Source: Leptolyngbya sp. SIO1E4
GTDB taxonomy: Bacteria; Cyanobacteriota; Cyanobacteriia; Phormidesmidales; Phormidesmidaceae
Assembly: GCA_010672825.2 (NCBI GenBank)
Contig: JAAHFU020000001.1
Span: forward strand, 1,364,001 to 1,428,000
Direction: 5' to 3'
DNA length: 64,000 bases
Position numbers and translations under genes: made by a program. This document shows positions 9,523 to 17,485 of this stretch, piece by piece; within the stretch, counting starts at the first letter, position 1, and each line of letters opens with the position of its first letter. A model generated the notes under the pieces. The model was not told where the DNA came from. It saw nothing but the letters and a program-made list of their open reading frames with translations, and searched no databases.

Positions 9523-10395
9523 CTATTGCGTCTTCATCCAGGCGAGGCATTTGTCCATCTGTTGTTTCATGGTGGCCGCATCAGCATGATGGCGTCTTCC
9601 ATGCCCCGGCAGCACCCATTCAAACGAGTAGGCGGCTAATTTTTCCATAGATGCGATCTGCGCTGACCAGGAGTACCAACAATGTCGTCGAAAGGCATAC
9701 AGTTGGTGCAGCCTTACTGACCAAGCCAGGTGATCGCCTGTGAATAAAAAGCGGTCTTGATAGAGCAACACCGTATGGCCTTGGGTATGCCCTGGGACAG
9801 GAATAATCGTGATGTCTGGGGCAAAGTCAATGGGCGCTGTGCCCGTCAAGGGACGTTCGATCTCAGCCGTTATCGAGCTGATGTCAGCTTGGTGCAAACT
9901 GCGATCGCAGCCAAAATGATCGTGAAAGGCCTGATGATCGGCCACGTCATCACGATGAGTGAGGTACAGGTAACGCACTCCCCCCAGGGCTTCTAGACGC
10001 TTCACCAGAGGGGCAGCAAAGCGAGGAGAATCAATCAGAATGTTGCCCTCGGGCCTTTGAATGAAGTAGCTGGCAGCCCCATAGGATTTCTCAGAATGAT
10101 AGCCGCAGTGGTAAACGCCATCAGCGATCTCAAGGGGGAAGCTCGCCTGTACAGCCTTCATCTCGGTGGGCGGGTCTAGGGTGCCGATGGAGGCGGTGGG
10201 GCAAGACAGCAGGGCCTGGAGGGCCGCCAGGCGATCACCCGCTGTCTCGGGCTGATGAACCACGGCAGATTGCCCATCAATGCGCGTGAAAATATCGGGA
10301 GCCATCCAGCGGCAGGTATCGCAGTCAATGCAGGTGTTGTCAACATAAATGTCGCCATCTACGTTTTGCGATCGCCGGGCCTTGAGGTGAGCCAT
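9523..10395 (-). CDS. ferredoxin/metallo-beta-lactamase-fold fusion protein
   Basis: This 290-residue soluble protein joins two domains. The N-terminus is ferredoxin-like, with CIDCDTC (Cys22, Cys25, Cys28) and a distal CP at Cys65, enough to bind one [4Fe-4S] cluster. From about residue 85 it is a metallo-beta-lactamase-fold hydrolase, with LTHRDDVADH (His147, Asp153, His154), PGHTQGH (His203), FTGDH (Asp221) and LPGHGRRHH. The usual HxHxDH motif is altered to HRDDVADH, so one histidine metal ligand is replaced or shifted. Such fusions occur in cyanobacteria, but I know of no established reaction. It could be a redox-linked hydrolase. It stands alone, upstream of the FecR-domain gene on the same strand but separated by repeats. 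Confidence 0.8.
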   Translation of the reverse strand: MAHLKARRSQNVDGDIYVDNTCIDCDTCRWMAPDIFTRIDGQSAVVHQPETAGDRLAALQALLSCPTASIGTLDPPTEMKAVQASFPLEIADGVYHCGYHSEKSYGAASYFIQRPEGNILIDSPRFAAPLVKRLEALGGVRYLYLTHRDDVADHQAFHDHFGCDRSLHQADISSITAEIERPLTGTAPIDFAPDITIIPVPGHTQGHTVLLYQDRFLFTGDHLAWSVRLHQLYAFRRHCWYSWSAQIASMEKLAAYSFEWVLPGHGRRHHADAATMKQQMDKCLAWMKTQ

Positions 10396-10564
10396 GGTGA
10401 GTGTCTGTTTGAAGCGTGACCGTACTTTGAGTCTATCGTTGACGGTCTTAAATTGTGGGCTTGATCGCCTTCTCAGTACACTAGAGACATGCTGACACTA
10501 GCGAAACCGTAGGTAAGGTAGGCGCTTTCCACCCACCGTTTATTCAGCGAGATCGTCCCGATCC

Positions 10565-11197
10565 ATGTTGCCAACCATCACCCCAAACATCCTCGAACTG
10601 CCTCCGGGTACACGAGTCCAGTTTCCAGCAACTTTCCAGGAATATGAGCAGTTGCTGGAGAGACTCGGCGATCGCGCAGCCATCCGCATCCGGTTTCGAG
10701 ATAACCACATCTTTCTTATGGCCCCCCTTCCAGAACACGGCAATCAGACGGATATCTTGTCTGACTTAATTAAGGTGCTCTTGCGCAAACAAGGGAAAGA
10801 CTGGCAGGGCTTTAATGTGATTACCCTCAGAAAATCTGGGATCCCTGGCGTCGAACCGGATGCTTGCTTTTACATTCAAAACTTGTCTGCCATTTTGGGC
10901 AAACGACGCATCGATTTAGATCTGGATCTACCTCCAGATTTAGCGATTGAAACCGACCTGACTTCCATTACCGACATTGAGGACTATGTCCCGTTTGCTG
11001 TACCAGAGGTGTGGATTTACAAGGCAGGGCAGTTGAAGATTTACCAGTTTGAAGGGGGGTGCTATCACGAGGCAAACACCAGTCAACTCTTTTCTGGCAT
11101 TGCTGTCAAAGAAAGTTTACCCACCTACGTAAAGCGGGCTTGGACAGTGGGTTCAAGTGTAGCGCTGCGAGAATTTGAACAATTCCTTACACAATAA
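10565..11197 (+). CDS. Uma2/DUF820 family endonuclease-like protein
   Basis: This 210-residue protein fits the Uma2 (DUF820) family, a PD-(D/E)XK nuclease-fold group expanded to many copies in cyanobacterial genomes. Family features are an N-terminal FPATFQEYEQLLE region, the acidic GVEPDACFYIQ (about residues 98-108), PDLAIETD (about 124-131) with the E-x-D pair, and VPEVWIYKAGQLKIYQFEGGCY. The role is unsettled; mobile-element-associated or conflict functions have been suggested because of the nuclease fold. No transposase is adjacent. The start is the ATG at 10565, with a weak ribosome-binding site. Downstream, 11198-11258 separates it from the convergent TPR gene. Confidence 0.85.
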   Translation: MLPTITPNILELPPGTRVQFPATFQEYEQLLERLGDRAAIRIRFRDNHIFLMAPLPEHGNQTDILSDLIKVLLRKQGKDWQGFNVITLRKSGIPGVEPDACFYIQNLSAILGKRRIDLDLDLPPDLAIETDLTSITDIEDYVPFAVPEVWIYKAGQLKIYQFEGGCYHEANTSQLFSGIAVKESLPTYVKRAWTVGSSVALREFEQFLTQ

Positions 11198-11258
11198 ATG
11201 GTGCAGTCAGTATGAGGTATTTGCTGGGGCTGATCCTTCAGGAGTTGATCCTTTAGGA

Positions 11259-12761
11259 TTAAATCTCTGCTGGAGCATCCTCTATCAGCGCTCGAAAGCG
11301 CAGGGTCGCTCGGATTTTCTCCAAGCGGGAATCGGTTTTGGCCTGTACCTTGAATCCTGGGGCAGCTGCGACAGCGTTTTCTAAGGCAGCGAGGGCAGGT
11401 TCTATCTCTCCTTGCAGCGCAAAGCAGGTGGCCTGACCATACCAACCCTCCCCACTATCTTTTCCATTGCGTTTGACCACGGTGTCATAGGCGGCGATCG
11501 CCCCCGCGTACTTTCCTTGTTTTTGCAGGAGGTGGCCCTTCTGCAGGTAGGCTTTCGCAAAATCAGGCTTGAGCGTTAGGGCTGCATCATAGTCAGCGAG
11601 GGCGGCCTCCAGGCGATCAAGCTGCGCATAGGCATAGCCGCGATTAAACAGAGTCAGGTAATCTTCAGCTTTACGGGCGACGGCTTCATTGAGAGCTGCG
11701 ATCGCATCTGGATATTGCTGGGCCTTCAACCAGGCAGTGCCCTGGCCCGCCCAGGCTTCATAGGAACCAGGCTTGAGCTGCGTGGCAAACTGATAGGCGT
11801 TGGCGGCTTCGTCATAGCGCTGCAGCAACATCAGCGTTGAGGCTTTAGTAAACCAGGCTTCGTAGAGGTCTGGGCTGAGCTGAATCGCGCGATCGTAGGA
11901 ATCGACTGCATCGTCGTAGCGGCTTTCGAAAAAGAAGGCATTGCCCTGCTTGAGGTAGTCTGTGGCACTAAAAGAGATTTGTGGAATCGCCCGCTTTAAC
12001 CCTTCTAGCAGAGCTGTGAGATTGCCCACACGGGGCTGCACCTCAGGGGAAAGCTTTTCCGTCGTGGAACCGGGCAACAAATTAGTTAATTCTTGAATCG
12101 TCTGGTCTTTAATCTGCTGGGCATCGGTCACCATGGTTTCCAGCTGCGAAGCCGCTTGGGATTTGAGCAGCTCAATTTCCTGATTGGCGATCGCCGTTTG
12201 CGTTTTCAGCTCATCCAAAACGGTTTGGGCCTCTGAGACCATCTGCTCTACCTGCTGCAGCGAGTTTTTCTTAAGCTGTTCAATTTCGGCGATCGCATCC
12301 AGTTTCTGCTGCTTTAGCTGGGTAAAGACCTCTTTCTCTAGCTGGGTTCTCACCTCACTGACCAATTCGCTCACCACGCTACGGCGCAACAGCCACACAC
12401 CCAAAGCTGCCAGCAATGGAATTAGAGTCAAAATTGCCAGGACAATATTCAGCAGCGTGGTGGTGCGGGCGAAGGCACGATCCACCTCAAGCTCAAGGCG
12501 GTCTTGAATTTCGGGGCTATTGGCAATGCGCTGATCAATGAACTGCTTGAAGCGCTTTTCGGTGCGCAAGTCTTCCAGTTCTTGACGTTCTTGGGCATTC
12601 AGCGCGGCATTGCTATCCACTTCAGCTGAGGCTGACTGGGCCAGTGCCGCTGGAGCATGTAATCCGATCAGCCCGATCAGAAGAATGCTGAGGGCTGCGA
12701 TCGCCCACCGTTGCAACTTGTCGCTTATCTTGCTGCCCAAGAATGCCAGTGTTGTCAGCAT
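11259..12761 (-). CDS. membrane-anchored coiled-coil TPR protein
   Basis: This 500-residue protein has no assigned function. Residues ~18-42 form a signal/anchor segment. A second membrane helix lies at ~105-127 (LNIVLAILTLIPLLAALGVWLL). A long heptad-like stretch follows (~135-225, rich in E, Q, L and K), predicted as coiled coil. From ~265 to 480 there are at least six tetratricopeptide repeats, for example GNAFFFESRYDDAVDSYDRA and GHLLQKQGKYAGAIAAYDTV, with the typical W/L/G/Y/A/P spacing. TPRs usually make a protein-protein scaffold. The topology suggests an inner-membrane protein with a soluble TPR arm, but which side is unclear. A 96-bp repeat copy lies about 135 bp upstream of its start. 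Confidence 0.75.
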   Translation of the reverse strand: MLTTLAFLGSKISDKLQRWAIAALSILLIGLIGLHAPAALAQSASAEVDSNAALNAQERQELEDLRTEKRFKQFIDQRIANSPEIQDRLELEVDRAFARTTTLLNIVLAILTLIPLLAALGVWLLRRSVVSELVSEVRTQLEKEVFTQLKQQKLDAIAEIEQLKKNSLQQVEQMVSEAQTVLDELKTQTAIANQEIELLKSQAASQLETMVTDAQQIKDQTIQELTNLLPGSTTEKLSPEVQPRVGNLTALLEGLKRAIPQISFSATDYLKQGNAFFFESRYDDAVDSYDRAIQLSPDLYEAWFTKASTLMLLQRYDEAANAYQFATQLKPGSYEAWAGQGTAWLKAQQYPDAIAALNEAVARKAEDYLTLFNRGYAYAQLDRLEAALADYDAALTLKPDFAKAYLQKGHLLQKQGKYAGAIAAYDTVVKRNGKDSGEGWYGQATCFALQGEIEPALAALENAVAAAPGFKVQAKTDSRLEKIRATLRFRALIEDAPAEI

Positions 12762-12896
12762 GAATCATCTCTATCAGCAACTATGATCTGAACGGATTGG
12801 TAATGACTAATCGATTTTCTATGGTCAATCCATCTTGCACATCTTCGCTGTAGAGAATATTCACATCAGCAGCCAAAGCCGAAGCCAAAATCAGAC

Positions 12897-12992
12897 TATA
12901 GCGGTGTGTATTTGGATCAAGTACACCCTAGACCCCAAACCCTAGACCCTGCCTTCACCAAAATGTACTGGACTGAACTGAATAGGGCTATA
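12897..12992 (+). repeat. 96-bp intergenic repeat, copy 4
   Basis: This copy lies between the ABC exporter gene and the TPR gene, both on the reverse strand. It runs from TATAGCGGTGTGTATT to TGAATAGGGCTATA. Its two termini, TATAGC and GCTATA, are perfect inverted hexamers. Confidence 0.9.
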
Positions 12993-13035
12993 TCCCAACA
13001 CGAAAGCTGACGGGATTCGTTCTTGATTTTGGATC

Positions 13036-14826
13036 CTACAGCAACACCTCTTCTAGCTTGTGCTGCTCCCAAAGCTGCTGATAAAGACCCGGTCGTGCCA
13101 CCAATTGCGCGTGGTTACCCATCTGCACAATGCGCCCCTGATCCATCACGAGAATTCGGTCAGACATGGCGGCGGCCCCCATTTGGTGCGAGATGAAGAT
13201 AACTGTTTGACTTTGGGTGCCGGTTTTCAGGTTTTGCAGAATATGAGTCGCCGTTTGGTTGTCCACGCTGGAGAGGGCATCATCCAAAACAATGACTGGG
13301 GCATCAATCATTAACGCTCGGGCCAGGGCCGATCGCTGACGCTGCCCGCCCGAGAGGGTAATGCCCCGTTCCCCCACAATGGTGGAGTACTGCTTAGGAA
13401 AATTCTGAATCTCAGCTGCAATTTGGGCTTGTTTAGCGGCGTATTGGACGTCTATGAGTTCCGCTAAAGGATCACCGTAGCGGATGTTGTTCTGGATGGT
13501 GGTACTGAACAAGAAACTCTCCTGAGGAACGTAGGCGATCGCCTGCCGCAGGTCTGCCAGGGCTAGCTGGGTAATGTCATGGCCGTCCAGAAAAAGTTGC
13601 CCCGGTGCAATGTCTAACAATCGCGGTAAGGCATTAGCGAGGGTTGATTTGCCAGAGCCAATGGGGCCAACGATGGCCACCGTTTCTCCAGGCTTGATCG
13701 TAAAGTTGACACCCTCTAGGGCCGCAGTTTTGCTATCAGGGTAGGCGTAGGTCAAGTTTCTGGCGTCTAGACGACCCTGCACCTTCTCCTTGGGTAAGGG
13801 ATGAACCGCTGGCATGTCTTTGATGATGGGCTGACTGGTCAAAATCGCTTCTACGCGATCGATACTCACTTCGCCTCGCTGATAGGCCGTGATGGTAAAG
13901 CCTAGCAGCGCCGTCGGGAACACCAGGCGCTCCACATACAGCACCATTGCCACAAAATCACCCACGGTGAGGAAACCATCGGCAATGGCCCCCGCCCCCG
14001 TGGCTAAAATTGCCAACAAACTCATGCTGGCCAAACCACCTAACAGTGGAAATAGCGTGTTCCGGGTGCGCGCCAAGGTTAAATTTGCATCCAGCAAGTC
14101 GTCATTGAGGGCTGCAAACGCCTGCCGTTCATTGGCTTCTTGGGCGTAGATTTTAATCAAGGCAATGCCACTCATATCCTCTTGAATGAGGTCGCTGAGG
14201 CGCGATGTGGATTCTTGCACTCGGAGTTGTTGATTGCGGAGGCGATCGCTAAACAGTCGTACCAAAATCAGCATTACTGGATACACCGCCAGCGCCACCA
14301 CTGTGAGCCGCACACTCAAAGACAGCATGACCGGAATTGTGAAGGCGTAGGCAAATAACGTATTGGCCAGGCTCAGCACCGCAAACCCCAGCAGCCGTCG
14401 AATATTATCCACATCACTTGTGGCGCGGCTGATCAGCTCTCCCACCGTATTAGTGGCAAAATAGCTGGGCTCCATGGTCAGCAGATGCGTAAAGATCCGC
14501 TGCTTCAGGTCAAATTCGACCTGTCGCCCTACCCCAAACAGCAAAATACGAGACCCCATGCGGATGACCCACATGATAGAGGCCAGGACTAAAACAACGA
14601 GGGCGTAGTAAGCGATACGGTCAAAACTAAAGGCGACCTGCAACTCATCAATACCATCGCGAATTAGCAGGGGAATGCGAACCCCGACTAAGTTCACCAG
14701 CAATAGCGCCACAATACCCAGGGCCGATTTTGGCCAATGGGGGCGCAAGTACTGACCTAATTTTTTAAGATGACCGTTTCCCTTAAGAGGACTGTCCGAA
14801 CGTGAGTTGCTATTTGAGCGCGCCAT
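13036..14826 (-). CDS. ABC exporter half-transporter (MdlA/YheI-like)
   Basis: This 596-residue protein fuses six transmembrane helices (about residues 30-310) to a nucleotide-binding domain. Motifs are Walker A GPIGSGKST, Q-loop YVPQESFLFS, signature LSGGQRQR, Walker B and D-loop VIVLDDALSSVD, and FISHQ. The residue after the Walker B Asp is Asp, not the catalytic Glu of fully active sites. LDDxLSxVD is typical of the degenerate site in heterodimeric exporters such as YheI or MdlA, and LIRDGIDEL in the first helices also suits that group. It would then need a partner half encoded elsewhere. Substrates are usually drugs or lipids. No HlyD- or TolC-like gene is adjacent, so it is not an obvious type I secretion component. 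Confidence 0.88.
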   Translation of the reverse strand: MARSNSNSRSDSPLKGNGHLKKLGQYLRPHWPKSALGIVALLLVNLVGVRIPLLIRDGIDELQVAFSFDRIAYYALVVLVLASIMWVIRMGSRILLFGVGRQVEFDLKQRIFTHLLTMEPSYFATNTVGELISRATSDVDNIRRLLGFAVLSLANTLFAYAFTIPVMLSLSVRLTVVALAVYPVMLILVRLFSDRLRNQQLRVQESTSRLSDLIQEDMSGIALIKIYAQEANERQAFAALNDDLLDANLTLARTRNTLFPLLGGLASMSLLAILATGAGAIADGFLTVGDFVAMVLYVERLVFPTALLGFTITAYQRGEVSIDRVEAILTSQPIIKDMPAVHPLPKEKVQGRLDARNLTYAYPDSKTAALEGVNFTIKPGETVAIVGPIGSGKSTLANALPRLLDIAPGQLFLDGHDITQLALADLRQAIAYVPQESFLFSTTIQNNIRYGDPLAELIDVQYAAKQAQIAAEIQNFPKQYSTIVGERGITLSGGQRQRSALARALMIDAPVIVLDDALSSVDNQTATHILQNLKTGTQSQTVIFISHQMGAAAMSDRILVMDQGRIVQMGNHAQLVARPGLYQQLWEQHKLEEVLL

Positions 14827-14891
14827 CCTGATCCCAGCTGCGTGGAGTGCATACCCATCCTAAACGACCTGGAGAATCCCCTTCTCTGAGG

Positions 14892-16010
14892 CTATTCCGG
14901 CACCAGCTCCACAATCTCATTCCAGCGCACGTCAAACCCGGGTAGCCAACCGCGCAAGAAGTAGTAGAACGAGGTCAACACCTCATTCCAGTAACGGGTG
15001 GTGAGCCGTAGGGCCTCGACACTCGGCACTAAATCAGATAGCAGGGCCAGGGTGTCGTCATCACCAGTGGTTTCACTACTGCCATAGAGGTTAGTCGGCC
15101 AGGCAACCACCTGCAGCCCTTCGTTTTCAAAAGTGAGGGCGGTTCGGCGCATGGCGATCGCAGGGGCAACCAGGGCAATACGGTTAGCATTGCGTTGAGG
15201 GACATCATCGTCAGTGAGCAGGTTGCGCTCTTCGAGAAAATCTTCCACTTCTCGCACGGTTGCCCGCACGTCCATACCCGTATCGTCAATGACAATGACT
15301 TCTGGTGGCACCCCGCCCGCCGTGAGCACTTGGCGTAGCCTTTGCTCCTTCTGGGCTTCCTCTTCATCATCGCCAAATACGGGGCCTGCCGTCACCAATA
15401 CCGAGGGATTACTCCCATTCTGCCGGAGGCGCTGATACAAAGTCGCCGAGCTGTTGAGACGGGAAACCAGAACAGGGTCAATTTCAACACCGCGATCTAC
15501 CCGACTGGGGAAATCATCGGCGGGGGTGACCACGTCCATATTTTCCCCCAGCACCACCATTAAAGACACGCGGCTGAGGGGAATATCTGTCGGAATATCA
15601 GCTGGGCAGACATCGGCACAGATGCCCTGCTGTGTCTCGTAAGCGACGCGCACAGCTTGCTCGGCTTGGTTCACCAGGGTGCGGGCAAATAAAGGCACAC
15701 TCGCCACGACCAAAATAGCCAGGGCAACCGCCACCTGTCGCCCCTTCACCTTTTTAAAGCCGTCAACGAGGGCAAAGGTGAGCAGCCCCACGGTCGCCCC
15801 CAAAGGGGTTAACGGCAGCGAGATAATTTTCCAGATGGTTCCGATGGTTTCGTCGTTGGGGTCAATAAACGCTAAAACAATCAGCGTTAAGATGATGGCC
15901 CCGCCAAACCACGTGAGGAAAGCTCGGGGAATAAACCTGAGCAGCACATACCAGATAATCAGCCCTACAGCTGCCCAAACGAGAATCCGAGTAAGCAGAG
16001 TTAAAACCAT
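14892..16010 (-). CDS. membrane-anchored DUF218/YdcF-like protein
   Basis: This 372-residue protein has three or four hydrophobic segments in its first ~120 residues (VLTLLTRILVWAAVGLIIWYV; FGGAIILTLIVLAF; LGATVGLLTFALV; VAVALAILVVASVPLF), then a periplasmic domain. That domain resembles DUF218/YdcF proteins, of which SanA and ElyC are members, through SLMVVLGENM, a VLVTAGP strand, GGVPPEVIVID and IALVAPAIAMRRTALTFENEGL. The usual TSAFHMPRA motif is changed to APAIAMRRTA, so the histidine is lost. ElyC and SanA affect envelope integrity. The envelope location is inferred from topology. It ends 66 bp from the start of the downstream ABC exporter gene on the same strand, so co-transcription is possible. 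Confidence 0.65.
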   Translation of the reverse strand: MVLTLLTRILVWAAVGLIIWYVLLRFIPRAFLTWFGGAIILTLIVLAFIDPNDETIGTIWKIISLPLTPLGATVGLLTFALVDGFKKVKGRQVAVALAILVVASVPLFARTLVNQAEQAVRVAYETQQGICADVCPADIPTDIPLSRVSLMVVLGENMDVVTPADDFPSRVDRGVEIDPVLVSRLNSSATLYQRLRQNGSNPSVLVTAGPVFGDDEEEAQKEQRLRQVLTAGGVPPEVIVIDDTGMDVRATVREVEDFLEERNLLTDDDVPQRNANRIALVAPAIAMRRTALTFENEGLQVVAWPTNLYGSSETTGDDDTLALLSDLVPSVEALRLTTRYWNEVLTSFYYFLRGWLPGFDVRWNEIVELVPE

Positions 16011-16417
16011 GCTGTGCCAGGTGTTCTAGTGCGATCGCGATCGGCGCTATGAGCATTTCGGCGCTGTCGGTAATTTCGGCGCTGAAATCCTCGTCTGCCT
16101 CAGGAATGATACATTCGCTGGGCTTTTCTGGCACAACCAATCTGGCCAAAATTGGAATAATCCTGGGTGTAGGATCCTGAGTTGCGACACAACGAGGAAT
16201 CTATGGGCAGCTCAGCTTGGCATCGGGCCAGCACAAGCTCACCGATGCCCTGGATAATCGTCGCAATCATCGGTGAGGTCAAATCCGGCTAAACACACGG
16301 ATTAGCAATCTCTGATACCGCTGTTGGGACTCTGTAGGACAGCAAATTTGCTGCCCCTACAAGGTTTAGGGATGATTCTCTAGCAAAAGGAAATTGTATT
16401 GACACAGCTTAGAGAGA

Positions 16418-16513
16418 TATAGCGGCTTGCATTCTGATCAAGTACACCCTAGACCCCAAACCCTAAACCCTGTCTTGATCAAGATGTACTGCACTCAACT
16501 GAACAAAGCCATA
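16418..16513 (+). repeat. 96-bp intergenic repeat, copy 5
   Basis: This copy sits between two divergent DUF218 genes. It runs from TATAGCGGCTTGCATT to TGAACAAAGCCATA, with the intact AGTACA/TGTACT inverted hexamers and the CCAAACCCTAAACCC telomere-like run. A forward open frame across it (16427-16681) has no protein features and is not called. Confidence 0.9.
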
Positions 16514-16535
16514 GCTGCTTCGGTCAGGGCGGTAA

Positions 16536-16616
16536 GACGGCGATTCCGGTGGTGCGTTGTGAGGCTGACTGGGGGTATTTCGCTACCCCCAGACCCCGTC
16601 AACCAGGTTCGCCGTC
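16536..16616. other. Nested inverted repeats, possible structured RNA
   Basis: GACGGCGA at 16536-16543 can pair with TCGCCGTC at 16609-16616. Inside is a perfect 9-bp hairpin, CTGGGGGTA/TACCCCCAG (16569-16592), with a 6-nt loop. A third small hairpin, GGAAC/GTTCC, lies further downstream near 16655. This is in the ~800-bp gap between divergent DUF218 genes, right after repeat copy 5. No Rfam family was recognised by eye; a structured transcript or a fossil mobile-element end are both possible. Confidence 0.4.
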
Positions 16617-16816
16617 CTAGACCTCGCGGAAAGGAGGAGACCGTAAGGTGCATGGAACGGTGGGTTCCAGCTGACGATTGATTGAGTTATGGGAAGTTTG
16701 GCAGAGGTTAGTCGCCTCAGCAGATATTGAGAACACTTTTAGCTGTTGAATGAATCAGCCCTACCCTAAAACGCTGGGCGCACCAGAGAATTGCAGATGA
16801 GTCAGGAGGCAAACGG

Positions 16817-17455
16817 GTGACTATGATTGACGCGGTTCTGATTCCGGGTGGGGGGGTGAGCGCATCGGGTCAAGTTTCCCCTTGGGGGCAGGCCAGGCTT
16901 GATCGGGCGATCGCCCTCACGCCCCGCCCCGCCTACTTCATTCCCTTAAGTGCGGGGACAACCCACAAACCCCCTCCGCTGGATGCGATAGGCTTTCCGG
17001 TTTTAGAGTCGATTGCGGCGGCCCGTTACCTGGTGAGTCATAGGGTTGAGCCTGCCTGCATTTTGCCAGAAACCAACTCCCTAGATACAATTGGCAACGC
17101 TTACTTTGCGAGAGTGCAACACACGGATCCGCTGGGGCTGCGACGTCTCCATGTGATCACCTCAGCCTTTCACCTACCGCGAACTGAAGCGATTTTCACC
17201 TGGATTTTTCAGCTGTCTCAGCCTCAGCCGGCTTATCATCTCTCCTTTGAAGCCGTGCCCGATATAGGGCTGACTGAGACCGTTTTAACCGCCAGGTATC
17301 AGAAAGAGGAGGCAGGTTTAGCACAGGTGATGACGCTGCGATCGCAGCTCACCGCTTTGCCGGATCTGCATCGCTGGCTGTATCGCGAACATGCTGCCTA
17401 CGCGATCGCTAAAAATCCCATACGAATCACCGATACAGCCTTGGAAACTTATTAA
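16817..17455 (+). CDS. DUF218/YdcF family protein
   Basis: This 212-residue soluble protein matches the DUF218 (YdcF-like) fold: VLIPGGGVS near the N-terminus, SAGTTHK, ILPETNSLDTIGNAYFAR (about residues 81-98) and LHVITSAFHLPRTEAIF (about 110-126). This is the conserved T/S-A-x-H-x-P-R motif that the divergent neighbour at 14892-16010 lacks. The GTG at 16817 is preferred over the ATG at 16823 because AGGAGG at 16804-16809 is 7 nt upstream of it. No signal peptide is visible, so it is probably cytoplasmic. E. coli YdcF binds S-adenosylmethionine; no reaction can be assigned here. Confidence 0.8.
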   Translation: MTMIDAVLIPGGGVSASGQVSPWGQARLDRAIALTPRPAYFIPLSAGTTHKPPPLDAIGFPVLESIAAARYLVSHRVEPACILPETNSLDTIGNAYFARVQHTDPLGLRRLHVITSAFHLPRTEAIFTWIFQLSQPQPAYHLSFEAVPDIGLTETVLTARYQKEEAGLAQVMTLRSQLTALPDLHRWLYREHAAYAIAKNPIRITDTALETY

Positions 17456-17485
17456 AACTGCCTAAGCCTGCCTAAGCCTGAACCT

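Noticed and set aside
16427-16681. 84-codon forward frame across repeat copy 5
   Set aside because: It starts inside the 96-bp repeat and runs through the inverted-repeat region; similar short frames arise in other copies by chance.
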